NCBI RefSeq assembly: GCF_000092785.1
Contig: NC_014225.1
Coordinates: forward strand, 1,625,340 to 1,689,339
Length of the DNA: 64,000 bases
Reading direction: 5' to 3'
Origin: Waddlia chondrophila WSU 86-1044
GTDB taxonomy: Bacteria > Chlamydiota > Chlamydiia > Chlamydiales > Waddliaceae
Below the pieces are notes generated by a model. The model did not search any database and was not told the origin of the DNA. It saw only the letters and a program-made list of their open reading frames with translations. A program made the position numbers and the translations under genes. This document shows, one piece after another, positions 42,227 through 53,300 of this stretch (position 1 is its first letter; each line of letters starts with the position of its first letter).

Positions 42227-43006
42227 ATGGAGTGTTGCGCTTTTTGCACAGCCTCTTCTTATCAAATTAAGCCGCTTTTTGAGTCGCTTAAGGCTCAATA
42301 TACTTCTTCGTTGATGAGAGACGTTATCCATGTGGAGTTTTCCAAGGGCGTTGATGTCTTTTATTTTCCCTTTGGAGCTGTTGTCTGCTGGGGCGTTCCT
42401 TTAGAAAAAGGAAAGCAATATCTCAATTTGGTTGAAAATTTTGCCATTAAGCCATTGAATGAAATTGAAGAAGAACATTTCACATTTACTTATGGAAATA
42501 AGTATCAATTCATTGAAGACAATCTCGTTCTGCCAAACGATTTGGCAATGACGAAATTGACAGTTTCCCACGGTTTTGCTCAATCCGTGAAATTAGGAGC
42601 TTTTGAACACACGATCTCAAGTTCATTTGAAAAAACCCGTCAAATCCCGATCAATCTAGCTTCAAAGGGGAAAATTCCGCTCTCAAGAAAAGAGATACGA
42701 AAAAAAATGGGCGCCCTATTTTTAGATCGCAGTTCAATCAACCTTCACGTCGATGTTTTAGACACGCCTGAATTCTTTTGGGAGCATCCTGAACTTGAGC
42801 CTATGTACCTCGACGTCGCCAATGAACTGGATATTCAAAACCGCGGGCAAGTCCTTAACCAACGATTAGACGTTCTGCGGGAATTATTTGAGATGCTTGG
42901 AAATGAGTTGAATCATCAACACTCATCCAGGCTGGAATGGATCATTATTTGGTTGATCTTGATCGAAGTGATCATCACTCTTCTCACCCGTCTGAATCTC
43001 TTATGA
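42227..43006 (+). CDS. RMND1/DUF155-family membrane-anchored protein
   Basis: 259 residues of the DUF155 family (yeast RMD1/SIF2, mitochondrial RMND1, bacterial YagE-like). Family features: VFYFPFGAVVCWG near 48, a helical core with VLPNDLAMTKLTVSHGFAQSVKLGAFE, ELDIQNRGQVLNQRLDVLRELFEMLGNEL, and the C-terminal transmembrane helix WIIIWLILIEVIITLLTRL. Biochemical function is unsettled. The frame runs upstream into tRNA-Leu; ATG 42227 with GAGG 5 bases upstream avoids this. It overlaps yidD by 4 bases. Confidence 0.85.
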   Translation: MECCAFCTASSYQIKPLFESLKAQYTSSLMRDVIHVEFSKGVDVFYFPFGAVVCWGVPLEKGKQYLNLVENFAIKPLNEIEEEHFTFTYGNKYQFIEDNLVLPNDLAMTKLTVSHGFAQSVKLGAFEHTISSSFEKTRQIPINLASKGKIPLSRKEIRKKMGALFLDRSSINLHVDVLDTPEFFWEHPELEPMYLDVANELDIQNRGQVLNQRLDVLRELFEMLGNELNHQHSSRLEWIIIWLILIEVIITLLTRLNLL

Positions 43007-43212
43007 AGCACCTACTCTCTTTCCTTATTACTCTTTATCAATGGTGCATCCGACCTCTTCTGGGGCAAAACTGCCGTTTCAGTCCCTCCTGTTCGGAATA
43101 TGGAAAAGAAGCGCTCATCAAACATGGAGCGATCAAAGGATTGTGGCTGATTCTAAAACGGTTAATCAAATGCCATCCCCGCCACCCGGGCGGCTGCGAT
43201 CCTGTCCCCTGA
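43003..43212 (+). CDS. yidD: Membrane protein insertion efficiency factor YidD
   Basis: 69 residues, complete YidD: YQWCIRPLLGQNCRFSPSCSEYGKEALIKHGAIKGLWLILKRLIKCHPRHPGGCDPVP. It sits at the inner membrane through an amphipathic helix and helps YidC-dependent insertion. Its usual partners rpmH/rnpA/yidC are not here; instead it is coupled (ATGA overlap) to the DUF155 gene. The start at 43003 excludes 22 codons of alternative frame inside the upstream gene. Confidence 0.93.
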   Translation: MKHLLSFLITLYQWCIRPLLGQNCRFSPSCSEYGKEALIKHGAIKGLWLILKRLIKCHPRHPGGCDPVP

Positions 43213-43264
43213 CCGTCATTTTTCTCTTTCTGGAAATCACAGCTTTCGCATATAACTCTTCTTA

Positions 43265-43440
43265 ACTGTCAGTGGCAAACACCATCCGGTTTTTGCCTTA
43301 AAAGGGAACTCGGTGAGAAGTCCGAGACTGCCCCGCAGCGGTATTTGGGAACGAAATTCGCAATCTTAGCACTGACTGAACAAGTTGGGAAGCAGCGAAA
43401 AGTAGGTGATTTTGCCCATAAGTCCGAAGACCTGCTGACA
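43265..43440 (+). promoter_or_regulatory. Cobalamin (adenosylcobalamin) riboswitch
   Basis: The sequence contains the conserved core of the cobalamin aptamer in order: AAAAGGGAACTCGGTG at 43300-43315, AAGTCCGAGACTGCCCCGC at 43318-43336 and the B12-box-like AGTCCGAAGACCTGC at 43421-43435, separated by a variable arm region. It lies in the 429-base gap before nrdA. Downstream in the leader, a paired CCAAACCTT...AAAGGTTGG (43470-43493) and CAGATTGTCTG followed by seven T (43501-43518) could be expression-platform elements. The natural reading is repression of nrdAB when B12 is present. Boundaries are approximate. Confidence 0.88.
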
Positions 43441-43641
43441 AGGCCGCATACAAAGCGGCAATCATATCCCCAAACCTTCGAGGGAAAGGTTGGACCGGTT
43501 CAGATTGTCTGTTTTTTTACACAGCTCTTCTCCACCCTGTCCCCTATTTTCTCGAAAACGATATCGCGCGAGGGAGGCGATGGGGAACAATTAAGCTGGA
43601 ACTCCCTCCTTAAAAATCGAACGCTAAAAGGGATGATATCC

Positions 43642-46398
43642 ATGACCATCAACACATTAGAACAAAAAATCTCCGTAAGGAAACGGGATAAACAGATCAC
43701 TCCATTCAATCCGGAAAGGATTAAAAACGCGATCTCTTCTGCTTTTAGAGATGTATGGAATCTTCAATCCTACCACACACTTGACAAAGCGCAGCAAGTG
43801 ATCATCGGGCAGGTGTTTGAGGCCGTCATCGAAAAGATTCGCTGCGAGAAGCCGTTCGATACTCCGATTGATGTGGAAAGGATTCAAGATTACGTCGAAC
43901 TTATCCTGATGCGGCAAGAACACTACAAAGTGGCCAAAAGCTACATCTTGTACAGAGAAAACAGGGCAAAAGCACGGCAGCAAAAAGAGGAGGAGGCTCC
44001 AGCGATCCGAGTTAAACTCATCAATGGCGATAGCGTTGCTTACAGCCAAGAAAAGCTGAAGCTCTCATTGAAACGGAGCTGTCAAGATTTTGAGCCTCTC
44101 TGTTCTTCTGAAGAACTGATGAAAGCGATCGAACCTCAATTATTCGACCGAATCTCAAGCGAACAGATCAGGCAGGCTGCAATCCTGGCCGCCAAAAGCT
44201 TAATTGAAAAAGAGCCTGCTTATGACAAGGTTGCCGCTAACATCCTTCTTCAAAAAATTTACCGGGAAATTGAATCCTTACCCTTCTCCAATTTCTCATC
44301 CTACATCCAAAAAGGTGTCGAAGCGAAAAGACTTCATTCCGATCTCCTCGGATTCGACCATCGCCTTTTGGAAGAGGCGATGGAGCATGAAAGGGATCGG
44401 CAATTCTCCTACCAAGGGCTTCAAACACTATATGACCGCTATCTGATCAGAATCAGCGAACAGGTTGCTGAACTGCCTCAGTTTTTCTGGATGCGGGTGT
44501 CGATGGGCCTTGCGCTTAATGAAACAGATAAAAATAGTAAAGCCGTTGAATTTTATCACGTTTTATCCTCTTTCGATTATATTTCCAGTACCCCTACCTT
44601 GTTCAATAGTGGAACATGCCATCCGCAATTGTCCAGCTGCTACCTTTCCACCGTTCAGGATGACCTAAACGATATTTTCCGCGTCATCAGTGATGACGCC
44701 AAACTCTCGAAATGGGCTGGAGGGATCGGCAACGACTGGACAAACGTCCGCGCCACCCAAGCGCATATTAACGGAACAAATGGAAAGTCTCAAGGAGTGA
44801 TCCCTTTCTTAAAAGTGGTCAATGACACAGCAGTCGCTGTCAATCAGGGCGGAAAAAGGAAGGGAGCTATCTGCTGCTATCTTGAAACTTGGCACCTTGA
44901 TCTCCCTGAATTTCTCGATCTTCGGAAAAATACCGGAGACGACCGCCGACGCACCCATGACATGCACACGGCAAACTGGATTCCGGACCTCTTCATGAAA
45001 AGGGTTGAAGAAGATGGAGAGTGGACGCTGTTTAGTCCCGATGAAGTTCCAGACTTGCACGACTTATACGGCAGGGCATTCGATAAGAGATATGAACACT
45101 ATGAAAGAGAAGCAAAAGCTGGCAAGATCAAACAATACCGCACATTTAAGGCAATTGATCTATGGAGAAAAATGCTGTCGCGCCTATTTGAAACAGGACA
45201 CCCATGGATCACCTGGAAAGATCCTTCGAATATCCGAGGAAACCAAAAACATGCCGGAGTCATTCATTCGTCCAACCTTTGTACAGAAATTCTTCTGCCT
45301 ACCTCCAAAGAAGAAACTGCTGTCTGCAACTTAGGCTCTGTCAATCTCCGCAACCATATCAAGGAAGGGAAATTGGACGTTTCCCATCTTGAAAAAACCA
45401 TTGCAACAGCTATTCGCATGCTGGACAATGTCATCGATATCAATTTTTATCCGACACCGGAAGCGCGAGAGTCTAATTTACGCCACCGTCCGATCGGCTT
45501 AGGGATGATGGGATTCCAGGACGCTCTTTATTTAATGGAGATCCCCTACTGTTCACAAGAAGCAATTGCTTTTGCCGACTCTTCGATGGAAACGATCAGT
45601 TATTTCGCAATCAAAGCTTCCTCTTTGCTCGCCAAAGAAAGAGGCTCCTATCCAAGCTTCAAAGGATCGAACTGGGACTTGGGGCTGTTTCCACATCAAA
45701 CAATGGCTCTTTTAGAAGAGGAGAGAGGAATTAAGATTCCGATCGACCAATGCTCATCAAGGGATTGGAAAACACTGCTAGAAATCATCCGGCAAAACGG
45801 CATGCGCAACAGCCACGTTCTGGCCATTGCTCCGACAGCAACAATCAGCCAGATCGTTGGAGTCTCGCAATCTATTGAGCCGCAATACACCAATTTATTT
45901 ACCAAAAGTAATCTTTCAGGAGAATTTACTTCAGTCAACCACTACCTGGTAGAAACGCTGAAATCGCTCAATCTTTGGGATCAGGAGATGCTGGACGAGC
46001 TAAAATATCACGACGGATCCGTTCAAGCAATCCCTCGCATCCCTCAGGAAGTCCGAGAGCGATTCCGCACAGCATTTGAAGTGGGGGCAGAGTGGCTGAT
46101 CCGATGCGCTGCGGCAAGGCAGAAATGGATCGATATGGGGCAATCTTTAAACCTCTATCTGACCGAACCTTCAGGAAGAAAACTTGACGAAATGTATCGC
46201 TTGGCATGGAAATTAGGGTTAAAAACCACTTATTACCTGCGTACAAGGGCTGCAACTCAAGTAGAAAAATCAACTTTAGATATCAACAAATTCGACATTC
46301 AACCGAAATGGATGAAGAACAAAAGCGCATCGAGCAGCATCGCTCCCAGACAGGGGCAATGCAGCATTGACGATCCCACTTGTGAAGCTTGCCAATAA
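43642..46398 (+). CDS. nrdA: Class I ribonucleotide reductase large subunit NrdA
   Basis: Reduces ribonucleoside diphosphates to deoxy forms. Two ATP-cone domains lie at the N-terminus ([22 protein letters not shown]... and [22 protein letters not shown]...), then the barrel with [14 protein letters not shown] (first redox Cys), [11 protein letters not shown] (thiyl-radical Cys near 546) and [10 protein letters not shown] (second redox Cys near 563), and the C-terminal shuttle [12 protein letters not shown]. The open frame runs back into the riboswitch; AAAGGG before ATG 43642 sets the start (918 residues). nrdB follows after 11 bases. Duplicate ATP cones are known in chlamydial NrdA. Confidence 0.95.
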   Translation: MTINTLEQKISVRKRDKQITPFNPERIKNAISSAFRDVWNLQSYHTLDKAQQVIIGQVFEAVIEKIRCEKPFDTPIDVERIQDYVELILMRQEHYKVAKSYILYRENRAKARQQKEEEAPAIRVKLINGDSVAYSQEKLKLSLKRSCQDFEPLCSSEELMKAIEPQLFDRISSEQIRQAAILAAKSLIEKEPAYDKVAANILLQKIYREIESLPFSNFSSYIQKGVEAKRLHSDLLGFDHRLLEEAMEHERDRQFSYQGLQTLYDRYLIRISEQVAELPQFFWMRVSMGLALNETDKNSKAVEFYHVLSSFDYISSTPTLFNSGTCHPQLSSCYLSTVQDDLNDIFRVISDDAKLSKWAGGIGNDWTNVRATQAHINGTNGKSQGVIPFLKVVNDTAVAVNQGGKRKGAICCYLETWHLDLPEFLDLRKNTGDDRRRTHDMHTANWIPDLFMKRVEEDGEWTLFSPDEVPDLHDLYGRAFDKRYEHYEREAKAGKIKQYRTFKAIDLWRKMLSRLFETGHPWITWKDPSNIRGNQKHAGVIHSSNLCTEILLPTSKEETAVCNLGSVNLRNHIKEGKLDVSHLEKTIATAIRMLDNVIDINFYPTPEARESNLRHRPIGLGMMGFQDALYLMEIPYCSQEAIAFADSSMETISYFAIKASSLLAKERGSYPSFKGSNWDLGLFPHQTMALLEEERGIKIPIDQCSSRDWKTLLEIIRQNGMRNSHVLAIAPTATISQIVGVSQSIEPQYTNLFTKSNLSGEFTSVNHYLVETLKSLNLWDQEMLDELKYHDGSVQAIPRIPQEVRERFRTAFEVGAEWLIRCAAARQKWIDMGQSLNLYLTEPSGRKLDEMYRLAWKLGLKTTYYLRTRAATQVEKSTLDINKFDIQPKWMKNKSASSSIAPRQGQCSIDDPTCEACQ

Positions 46399-46409
46399 AG
46401 GAGGAAAAT

Positions 46410-47444
46410 ATGCAGCAATTCCACACAAAAAATACAGGACGCTTTCGCAGCGACCAGAAGAAATTGATCAATTGCTCTGAAGTAGACGTTAACCAATTGC
46501 TTCCATTAAAGTACAAATGGGCTTGGGAACATTACCTTAATGGGTGTGCCAACCACTGGATGCCCTCCGAAGTTCCCATGACCAAAGATATCGAAACCTG
46601 GAAATCTGATTCAATATCAGAGGATGAAAGACTTCTCATCAAGCGCAACTTAGGTTTCTTTGCCACAGCGGAAAGCTTGGTTGCTAATAACCTTGTCCTT
46701 GCCATTTTTAAACATGTCACAAACGCTGAATGCCGCCAATACCTCCTGAGACAAGCCTTCGAAGAAGCTCTTCACTCCCATGCGTTCTTGTATATCGTCG
46801 ACAGCTTAGGACTCGAAGAGCAAGAGATCTTCAATATGTATCGGGAAATCTCCACAATTTCAGAAAAAGATGAATTCGAAATGCAACTGACAAAAGGGTT
46901 GATCGACGGCGAAACAAAAACGCTGGCAGGAAAACAGCAGTTTCTGAAAAACCTCGTTGGCTACTACATCATCATGGAAGGGATCTTTTTCTACAGCGGA
47001 TTTGCAATGGTCCTCTCTCTTCATCGACGCAATATCATGCCCGGCATCGGTGAACAGTTCCAGTATATCTTGCGGGATGAAACAATCCACTTAAATTTCG
47101 GAATTGACCTCATTAACGGGATTAAAGCGGAAAATCCTGAAATCTGGAATGAGGACTTGACCGATGAGATCAATGGATTGGTTCAACAAGCTGTTGAATT
47201 AGAAATCGCTTACGCCAAAGAGTGCCTGCCCCATGGTGTGTTGGGGCTAAATGCCGGATTATTCGTTGAATACGTCCAATACGTGGCAGACCGTCGCTTA
47301 GAAAGAATTGGACTCTCTGCAATCTATAAATCGAGCAACCCTTTTCCCTGGATGAGCGAAACGATGGATTTGACTAAGGAGAAAAACTTTTTCGAAACGC
47401 GAGTTACGGAATATCAAAGCGCGGCGGTTTTGAGCTGGGATTAG
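46410..47444 (+). CDS. nrdB: Class Ic ribonucleotide reductase small subunit NrdB (Phe at radical site)
   Basis: Provides the oxidising metal cofactor for NrdA. The 344 residues contain the metal ligands Glu88 (TAESLVANN), Glu119 and His122 ([10 protein letters not shown]), and downstream [31 protein letters not shown]. The residue matching the E. coli radical Tyr122 is Phe126. In C. trachomatis the same pattern (Glu89, Glu120, His123, Phe127) defines class Ic enzymes with a Mn/Fe cofactor. The ATG at 46410 has a perfect AAAGGAGG; the frame starts 7 codons earlier without SD. The C-terminus overlaps convergent pckG by 4 bases. Confidence 0.95.
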   Translation: MQQFHTKNTGRFRSDQKKLINCSEVDVNQLLPLKYKWAWEHYLNGCANHWMPSEVPMTKDIETWKSDSISEDERLLIKRNLGFFATAESLVANNLVLAIFKHVTNAECRQYLLRQAFEEALHSHAFLYIVDSLGLEEQEIFNMYREISTISEKDEFEMQLTKGLIDGETKTLAGKQQFLKNLVGYYIIMEGIFFYSGFAMVLSLHRRNIMPGIGEQFQYILRDETIHLNFGIDLINGIKAENPEIWNEDLTDEINGLVQQAVELEIAYAKECLPHGVLGLNAGLFVEYVQYVADRRLERIGLSAIYKSSNPFPWMSETMDLTKEKNFFETRVTEYQSAAVLSWD

Positions 47445-49255
47445 CTTTTTTCCAACCTCTGGCGCAGGCCATTAAGCTCTTCTTTAATCCCTTCAGGAAG
47501 CCTGCTGCCAAACATGCTGAAATACTCTTCCAGTTTGGCCGCTTCCTGTTTCCAAGCTTCTTTGTCTACAGAAAGAAGCTCTTTTAAATGTTTAAAGGAA
47601 ATATCCAACCCCTCAAGATCCAAACCATCTACAGTCGGCAGATATCCGATTGGACTCTTTTCAGCTTTTCCACCCCCTTCAGTCCGTTCAAAAATCCACT
47701 TCAATACACGGCTGTTCTCGCCAAATCCGGGCCATAAAAATTCACCTTCTTCGCTTTTTCTAAACCAATTGACATAGTAAATACGGGGAAGCTTAGAGAC
47801 ATCCGACTGTTTTCCCATATTCAGCCAATGACCAAAATAATCTGCCATGTTGTATCCGCAAAAAGGCAGCATCGCAAATGGATCGTGGCGTAAGCAGCCC
47901 ACCTCTCCTGCCGCTGCGGCAGTGGTCTGAGAAGAAACGCTAGCCCCTAAGAACGTTCCATGCTGCCAGTTAAACGCCTCGTAAACAAGCGGCACAACAG
48001 CTGCGCGGCGCCCCCCGAAAAGAATCGCAGAGATCGGCACACCCTTTGGATCTTCCCATGCAGGATCGATCGTCGGGCACTGGGAAGCAGGAGAAGTGAA
48101 CCGCGCATTTGGATGGGAAGCTTTCTCTTTACTTTCAGGAGTCCAATCCCTTCCAAGCCAATCTGTTAAATGCTTTGGAGGTTCCTTAGTCATCCCTTCC
48201 CACCAAACATCTCCTTCATCCGTTAAAGCAACATTGGTAAACAAGCTATTCTTCCTGAAAGAGAGCATGGCATTGGGATTGGATTCCATAGAGGTTCCGG
48301 GCGCAACCCCGAAAAATCCCGCTTCCGGATTGATTGCATACAAACGGCCGTCATCACCGAATTTCATCCAGGCAATATCATCGCCAACCGTTTCGACTTT
48401 CCAACCAGGAATCGTTGGAGTCAACATCGCTAAATTCGTTTTCCCACAAGCGCTTGGAAATGCTGCGGCAATATATTTTTTCACTCCTTCAGGGTTTGTT
48501 ATCCCCAAGATCAGCATATGTTCTGCCATCCATCCCTCATCGCGAGCCATCGCAGAAGCTATACGCAGCGCAAAACATTTTTTTCCAAGCAGAGCATTGC
48601 CTCCATATCCGCTTCCATACGACCAAATTGAGCGTTTTTCAGGGAAGTGAACAATGTACTTGTTATCTGAATTGCACGGCCAGGGAACATCTTTCTGGCC
48701 GGAATCAAGAGGAGCTCCGACAGAATGAAGACAGGGAACAAATGTGCCGTCTTCCAAAACCCCCAACACCTCTTTTCCCATGCGAGTCATGATCCGCATA
48801 TTGCAAACAACATAAGGAGAGTCTGTGATCTGCACACCGATATGCGCAATGCTAGATCCCAGAGGACCCATGCTAAAAGGGATCACATACATCGTCCTGC
48901 CTTTCATCGACCCTTTGAACAACTTCAGAAGAAGATCCATCATCTCTTTCGGATCCTTCCAATTATTCGTAGGTCCGGCCTCCTCTTTTTTTTCCGAACA
49001 AATGAACGTGCGTCCTTCTACACGCGCAACATCGTCTTTCGTCGACCTGCAGTAATAGCTATTTGGACGGAGAGATTCGTTCAACTTGACCAATGTACCA
49101 GCCTGTACCATTTCCTGGCACAACTGTTGGTATTCTTCATCCGATCCGTCGCACAAATGAACCCGATCCGGCTGACACAATTCGCGTATTTCGCGAATCC
49201 AGTGAGTCAATCCTTCATGTGCTGTCCACTCCTCCAATTGATGCTTTACTGTCAT
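47441..49255 (-). CDS. pckG: GTP-dependent phosphoenolpyruvate carboxykinase
   Basis: Converts oxaloacetate plus GTP to phosphoenolpyruvate and CO2, linking the TCA cycle to gluconeogenesis. GTP-type features across 604 residues: [15 protein letters not shown] at the N-terminus, [18 protein letters not shown], the P-loop [13 protein letters not shown] with metal-binding [14 protein letters not shown], the FFGVAPGTS loop, and [21 protein letters not shown]. It follows mreB with a one-base overlap (TAATG), as mreB and pckA are adjacent in C. trachomatis. Confidence 0.95.
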   Translation of the reverse strand: MTVKHQLEEWTAHEGLTHWIREIRELCQPDRVHLCDGSDEEYQQLCQEMVQAGTLVKLNESLRPNSYYCRSTKDDVARVEGRTFICSEKKEEAGPTNNWKDPKEMMDLLLKLFKGSMKGRTMYVIPFSMGPLGSSIAHIGVQITDSPYVVCNMRIMTRMGKEVLGVLEDGTFVPCLHSVGAPLDSGQKDVPWPCNSDNKYIVHFPEKRSIWSYGSGYGGNALLGKKCFALRIASAMARDEGWMAEHMLILGITNPEGVKKYIAAAFPSACGKTNLAMLTPTIPGWKVETVGDDIAWMKFGDDGRLYAINPEAGFFGVAPGTSMESNPNAMLSFRKNSLFTNVALTDEGDVWWEGMTKEPPKHLTDWLGRDWTPESKEKASHPNARFTSPASQCPTIDPAWEDPKGVPISAILFGGRRAAVVPLVYEAFNWQHGTFLGASVSSQTTAAAAGEVGCLRHDPFAMLPFCGYNMADYFGHWLNMGKQSDVSKLPRIYYVNWFRKSEEGEFLWPGFGENSRVLKWIFERTEGGGKAEKSPIGYLPTVDGLDLEGLDISFKHLKELLSVDKEAWKQEAAKLEEYFSMFGSRLPEGIKEELNGLRQRLEKS

Positions 49256-50346
49256 TATGCTGTCGCCTTCCTTTTCTTAAATTTATCCAAATATTCCAAC
49301 GCCTTGCCCGTCCCTAAGCACACGGCAAGCAAAGGGTTTTGCGCTAAAATGACCGGCAAGCCTGTCTCTTTGATTAAATATTTATCCAAACCCTTAATCA
49401 AAGCACCGCCTCCGGCAACAACCATTCCCCTTTCTACCAGGTCTGCCGCTAATTCCGGAGGGCATTTTTCCAAAGTCAGTTTGACGCTTTCAATAATCTG
49501 TTGGATCGGCTCAGAAAGGCACTCTCGAATTTCCACAGAATTGATCCTCTTAGTCACAGGAAGACCTGCAACCTGATCGCGTCCGCGAACCTCCATTTCA
49601 AGTTCATTTTCTCCTAGAGGATAAGCTGAGCCGATCGTCATCTTAATTTCTTCTGCCGTCCTTGGGCCAATCATCAAATTGTAAGTGCGGCGCATGTAGT
49701 TGATGATGCACTCGTCAAATTCATCTCCGGCAATACGAAGAGATCTGGACTCAACAATGCCTCCAAGGGAAATAATCGCAATTTCAGTTGTTCCCCCACC
49801 GATATCGATAATCATGTTTGCAGAGGGTTCATGAACAGGAAGATCCACCCCGATCGCAGCAGCCATCGGTTCCTCAATCAAAATCACCTCCTGAGCTCCT
49901 GCGTGAAGCGCCGAGTCTTCCACAGCCCTCTTCTCCACTCCCGTAATTCCAGAAGGAACCGCAATAAGAATTTTAGGACGAAACAAGCTTCTAGAAGGCG
50001 TCACTCTTTTAATCAGGGCTTTTAGCATCCCCTCGGCGACTTCAAAGTCAGCAATCACTCCATCTTTCATAGGACGGACAGCATGGATTTTCCGCGGAGT
50101 CCTTCCCAGCATCGCTTTAGCTTTATGCCCGACGGCAAGCACCTCGTTTGTATTGGAATCAACAGCAACAACAGAAGGTTCTGCAAGGACAATCCCTTTG
50201 CCGCGTACGTAAACCAGTGTGTTTGCCGTCCCTAAGTCAATCCCAATATCATTGGAAAATACGCCTCGGAAATTTTTAAAATTTCCCAGAGATGTACGCA
50301 TTTTGTTCATAGATTCTCTCAATCCGGTTTCCGTTTTTTTATTCAT
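49255..50346 (-). CDS. mreB: Rod-shape actin homologue MreB
   Basis: Actin-fold ATPase; in chlamydiae it helps organise division in the absence of FtsZ. ATP-site motifs are [21 protein letters not shown] near 33, [19 protein letters not shown] and [16 protein letters not shown]. Residue sum 363, usual for MreB. An N-terminal extension of about 30 residues before the first strand ([10 protein letters not shown]) may bind membrane, as in other chlamydial MreB. AAGGTG precedes the ATG. Encoded 14 bases after the SNF2 gene and overlapping pckG. Confidence 0.95.
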   Translation of the reverse strand: MNKKTETGLRESMNKMRTSLGNFKNFRGVFSNDIGIDLGTANTLVYVRGKGIVLAEPSVVAVDSNTNEVLAVGHKAKAMLGRTPRKIHAVRPMKDGVIADFEVAEGMLKALIKRVTPSRSLFRPKILIAVPSGITGVEKRAVEDSALHAGAQEVILIEEPMAAAIGVDLPVHEPSANMIIDIGGGTTEIAIISLGGIVESRSLRIAGDEFDECIINYMRRTYNLMIGPRTAEEIKMTIGSAYPLGENELEMEVRGRDQVAGLPVTKRINSVEIRECLSEPIQQIIESVKLTLEKCPPELAADLVERGMVVAGGGALIKGLDKYLIKETGLPVILAQNPLLAVCLGTGKALEYLDKFKKRKATA

Positions 50347-50360
50347 TTTTCACCTTATTA

Positions 50361-53300
50361 TTATGTTTGCAATAACTCCAGCACCTCTTCCCACGTCAGT
50401 TTAGAGATAGCTTCTTCATCTGTATTGATCACCTTTTTGACCAATCCTTTTTTTCTTTCCTGAAGTTCAAGAATTTTTTCTTCGATTGTTCCCATCGTCA
50501 CGAGTTTATAAGAAGAGACCGAACGCGTCTGCCCAATACGGTGAACACGGTCGGTCGCTTGATTTTCAACAGCTGGATTCCACCACATATCGTAATGGAT
50601 GACCGTGTCCGCACCAACGAGGTTGAGCCCGGATCCCCCCGCCTTCAAAGAAACCAGGAAAACAGGAATATTGTGATCTTCATTAAATTTCTTCACAATG
50701 TTCATGCGGTTCTTGGTCGCTCCGTCCAAATACTCGAAGCGAATTCCTAAAGTCTGCAAGTCTTTGCGCATGATCTGAAGCATTTTCGTGTACTGGCTGA
50801 AAATGACCGTCTTGTGCCCCCCTTCAATAAGCGTCTGTAGAAGCTCGACTAACATATCATACTTTGAAGAATCCCCATCTTCCGCTTTTTCCTTGGCAAA
50901 GATGGCCGGATGGCAGCAAATCTGCTTCAGCCTCGTCAGCGTGGCCAGCACATGGATCTGAACTTTGTCAAATCCCTCTTTTTTCACCAGCTGGGAAAGC
51001 TCTTCCCGCGCAGATTTGGCATAAGAACTGTACAGTTCCTTTTGCTCCTGGGAAAGATGGCAATGGTAAACGATTTCCGAAACTGGAGGAAGCTCAGCTA
51101 AAACATCTTTTTTCATACGACGCAAAATGAATGGAGAAAGCTTTCTTCTAAGATTTTCCAGATTATCTTTCGCTCCCTGGCTCGGGTGCCGGATATATTT
51201 TTCAACAAAGCGGTCATAAGAGCTAAGCAGCCCGGGCATCAAGAAATCAAACAGGCTCCAAAGCTCTTCAAGAGAGTTTTCAATAGGCGTTCCTGTTAAA
51301 ATCAAACGATGAGCACAATTGAGCATTTTTACAGACTTGGCATTGCGCGTTGCCCTGTTTTTAATGTGCTGCGCCTCATCGAGAATCACATATCCAAAAT
51401 CAATTTTTTTATATTCTTTAATATCTTTCTGTAGAAGGCTGTAGGATGTAATTGCAACGTCATACTTTTTAAGACCGTCGATCAACTTCTTACGCTGCTG
51501 CGGAGTGCCGTCAATAGGCAGCACTTTCAGCTTCTGATTGAATTTTGTGAACTCCTCCTTCCAGTTGTAGACAAGAGAGGTCGGGCAAATGACAATCGAC
51601 AAAGAGTCCGGATGATCTTTCTTATACTGGGTCAAAGAAATGATCGCCTGCAAAGTTTTTCCAAGCCCCATATCATCTGCAAGAACGCCGTTTAAATGCA
51701 TTGTCCTTAACTGCTCCAACCAGCCGACCCCCTGCTTCTGGTATTCTCTGAGCTCTGCATTAATCTCTTTGGGAACAACTTTGACCTCGGAAACTTCAGT
51801 ACTAATCATCTGTTTCTGAATTTCCCTTAGCTTTTTGCTCATTGAAAACTCGATAGGCAACCGCTCAAATTGTTTAAAATTAATGCTGGCTAAGCTCCAA
51901 AGCGGCTTTTGCTCCTTGTGGTCGTCCAGTTGATTGATCCCTAATTCGTCAAAAATTTGAACGACCGGCGCAAGACGGTCAAGGTCGAGAACGAGAATTT
52001 TATTCTTTTTAGCCTCTCCTTTCTTTGAATTGGACCTATCCATTTCAATGAATGAACGCCTTGACGCCAAACACTCCCAAAGCAGATCCAATGTCAACCC
52101 GTTTAGATATCCATTAACTTTCAAATCAACCTCGTAAAGGTCAATGCGGTCAGTCTCTTTCAGCTTTAAGGTAAATGTTGTGTCATCGTAAAGGAACTGA
52201 TCCAATAAATTTTCCGGACATATGAATTGGACAATCTCCTGATTTTGCGGAATCACTTCCGTCATAAATTCGACGATTTTTTTCTCCGACTTAACAGAGA
52301 AACATCCCTGCTTGGCATCAAAAATAAAATCCTGGAACAACGCATCGATAATCCGTCTTTCCTCTGTCAAATTTCTGGCCACAATTCCATCCTCTGTGAC
52401 AAAAGGATCGACATCGGATAACTCTAAGTGATTCGATGATGCGGGAACCTTGATCTTGTCATAAAGAAAATGGAGAGTCGCTTCAAGTTCGCCGTCGAGG
52501 TAGCAAATTTCGCATTCAGCCTCCAATTTGCCCGCAAAAGGAAGGGTCACAAAGTTTTCAATCGTTTCCTGATTGGCAACTTCGGCAAAACGGAGAAGCT
52601 CCGGCAAGGAATTTTCGACAAACGTGCCGAAAAGAGGTTCTGGAATGACCATATCCCGAATCGGGAACAGGTTTTTCAAATGGCAACGTCTGATGGCAGG
52701 GTCGAATCGATAATACGTTCCCTGATAAATCATTCCCGGTTCAGAGCATTCAAATAGAAGGGCATCTTCGAGGACTTTAATCAGCTTATCTTCGACAACC
52801 AAAGTAGGATTCAGCAAAATTTTCGGTGAAGAAACCTCTAAATATTCCAGCTCGAATCTCAGCAAAGCTGAACAGTTCGAAGTTGTCAGCGGCTCTTCCA
52901 AGGATTCGCGGTATATTCCTTGTACAACCAGGCTTCTCCTCTCCCCTTCTTCGCTTCCCACTAGCGTCTGAAGGTTCTCAGTTGCCTGTCGATGAGCATG
53001 CGCAAGAATACTCCCGAAAGCTTCCATATTCATATATCCGATGCGCGCTGCCTTATCCTCTGTTTCAGAAGAACACTTCAAATGGTCAAGCAAAATTTCA
53101 AGAATGCCAAGACCCATTTTGTTGAATGATTTTTTTGAAAAATGAAATCTTTTGTTTCCGATAAAAAGCTTTTCGGAGTATCGGATTGAATCCAGAAACG
53201 CAGCGATATTCGGGATATTCAAAGGCTTTGATCGGGAAGGCAGCCTTAAAGCCAGCTGAATATCAACTTTATTAGAAACATTTTTATCGATGGAATAGAT

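Noticed and set aside
43345-43641. N-terminal extension of nrdA by 99 codons
   Set aside because: The extension lies inside the cobalamin aptamer and leader, has no ribosome binding site, and its residues do not resemble any RNR; AAAGGG before 43642 marks the real start.
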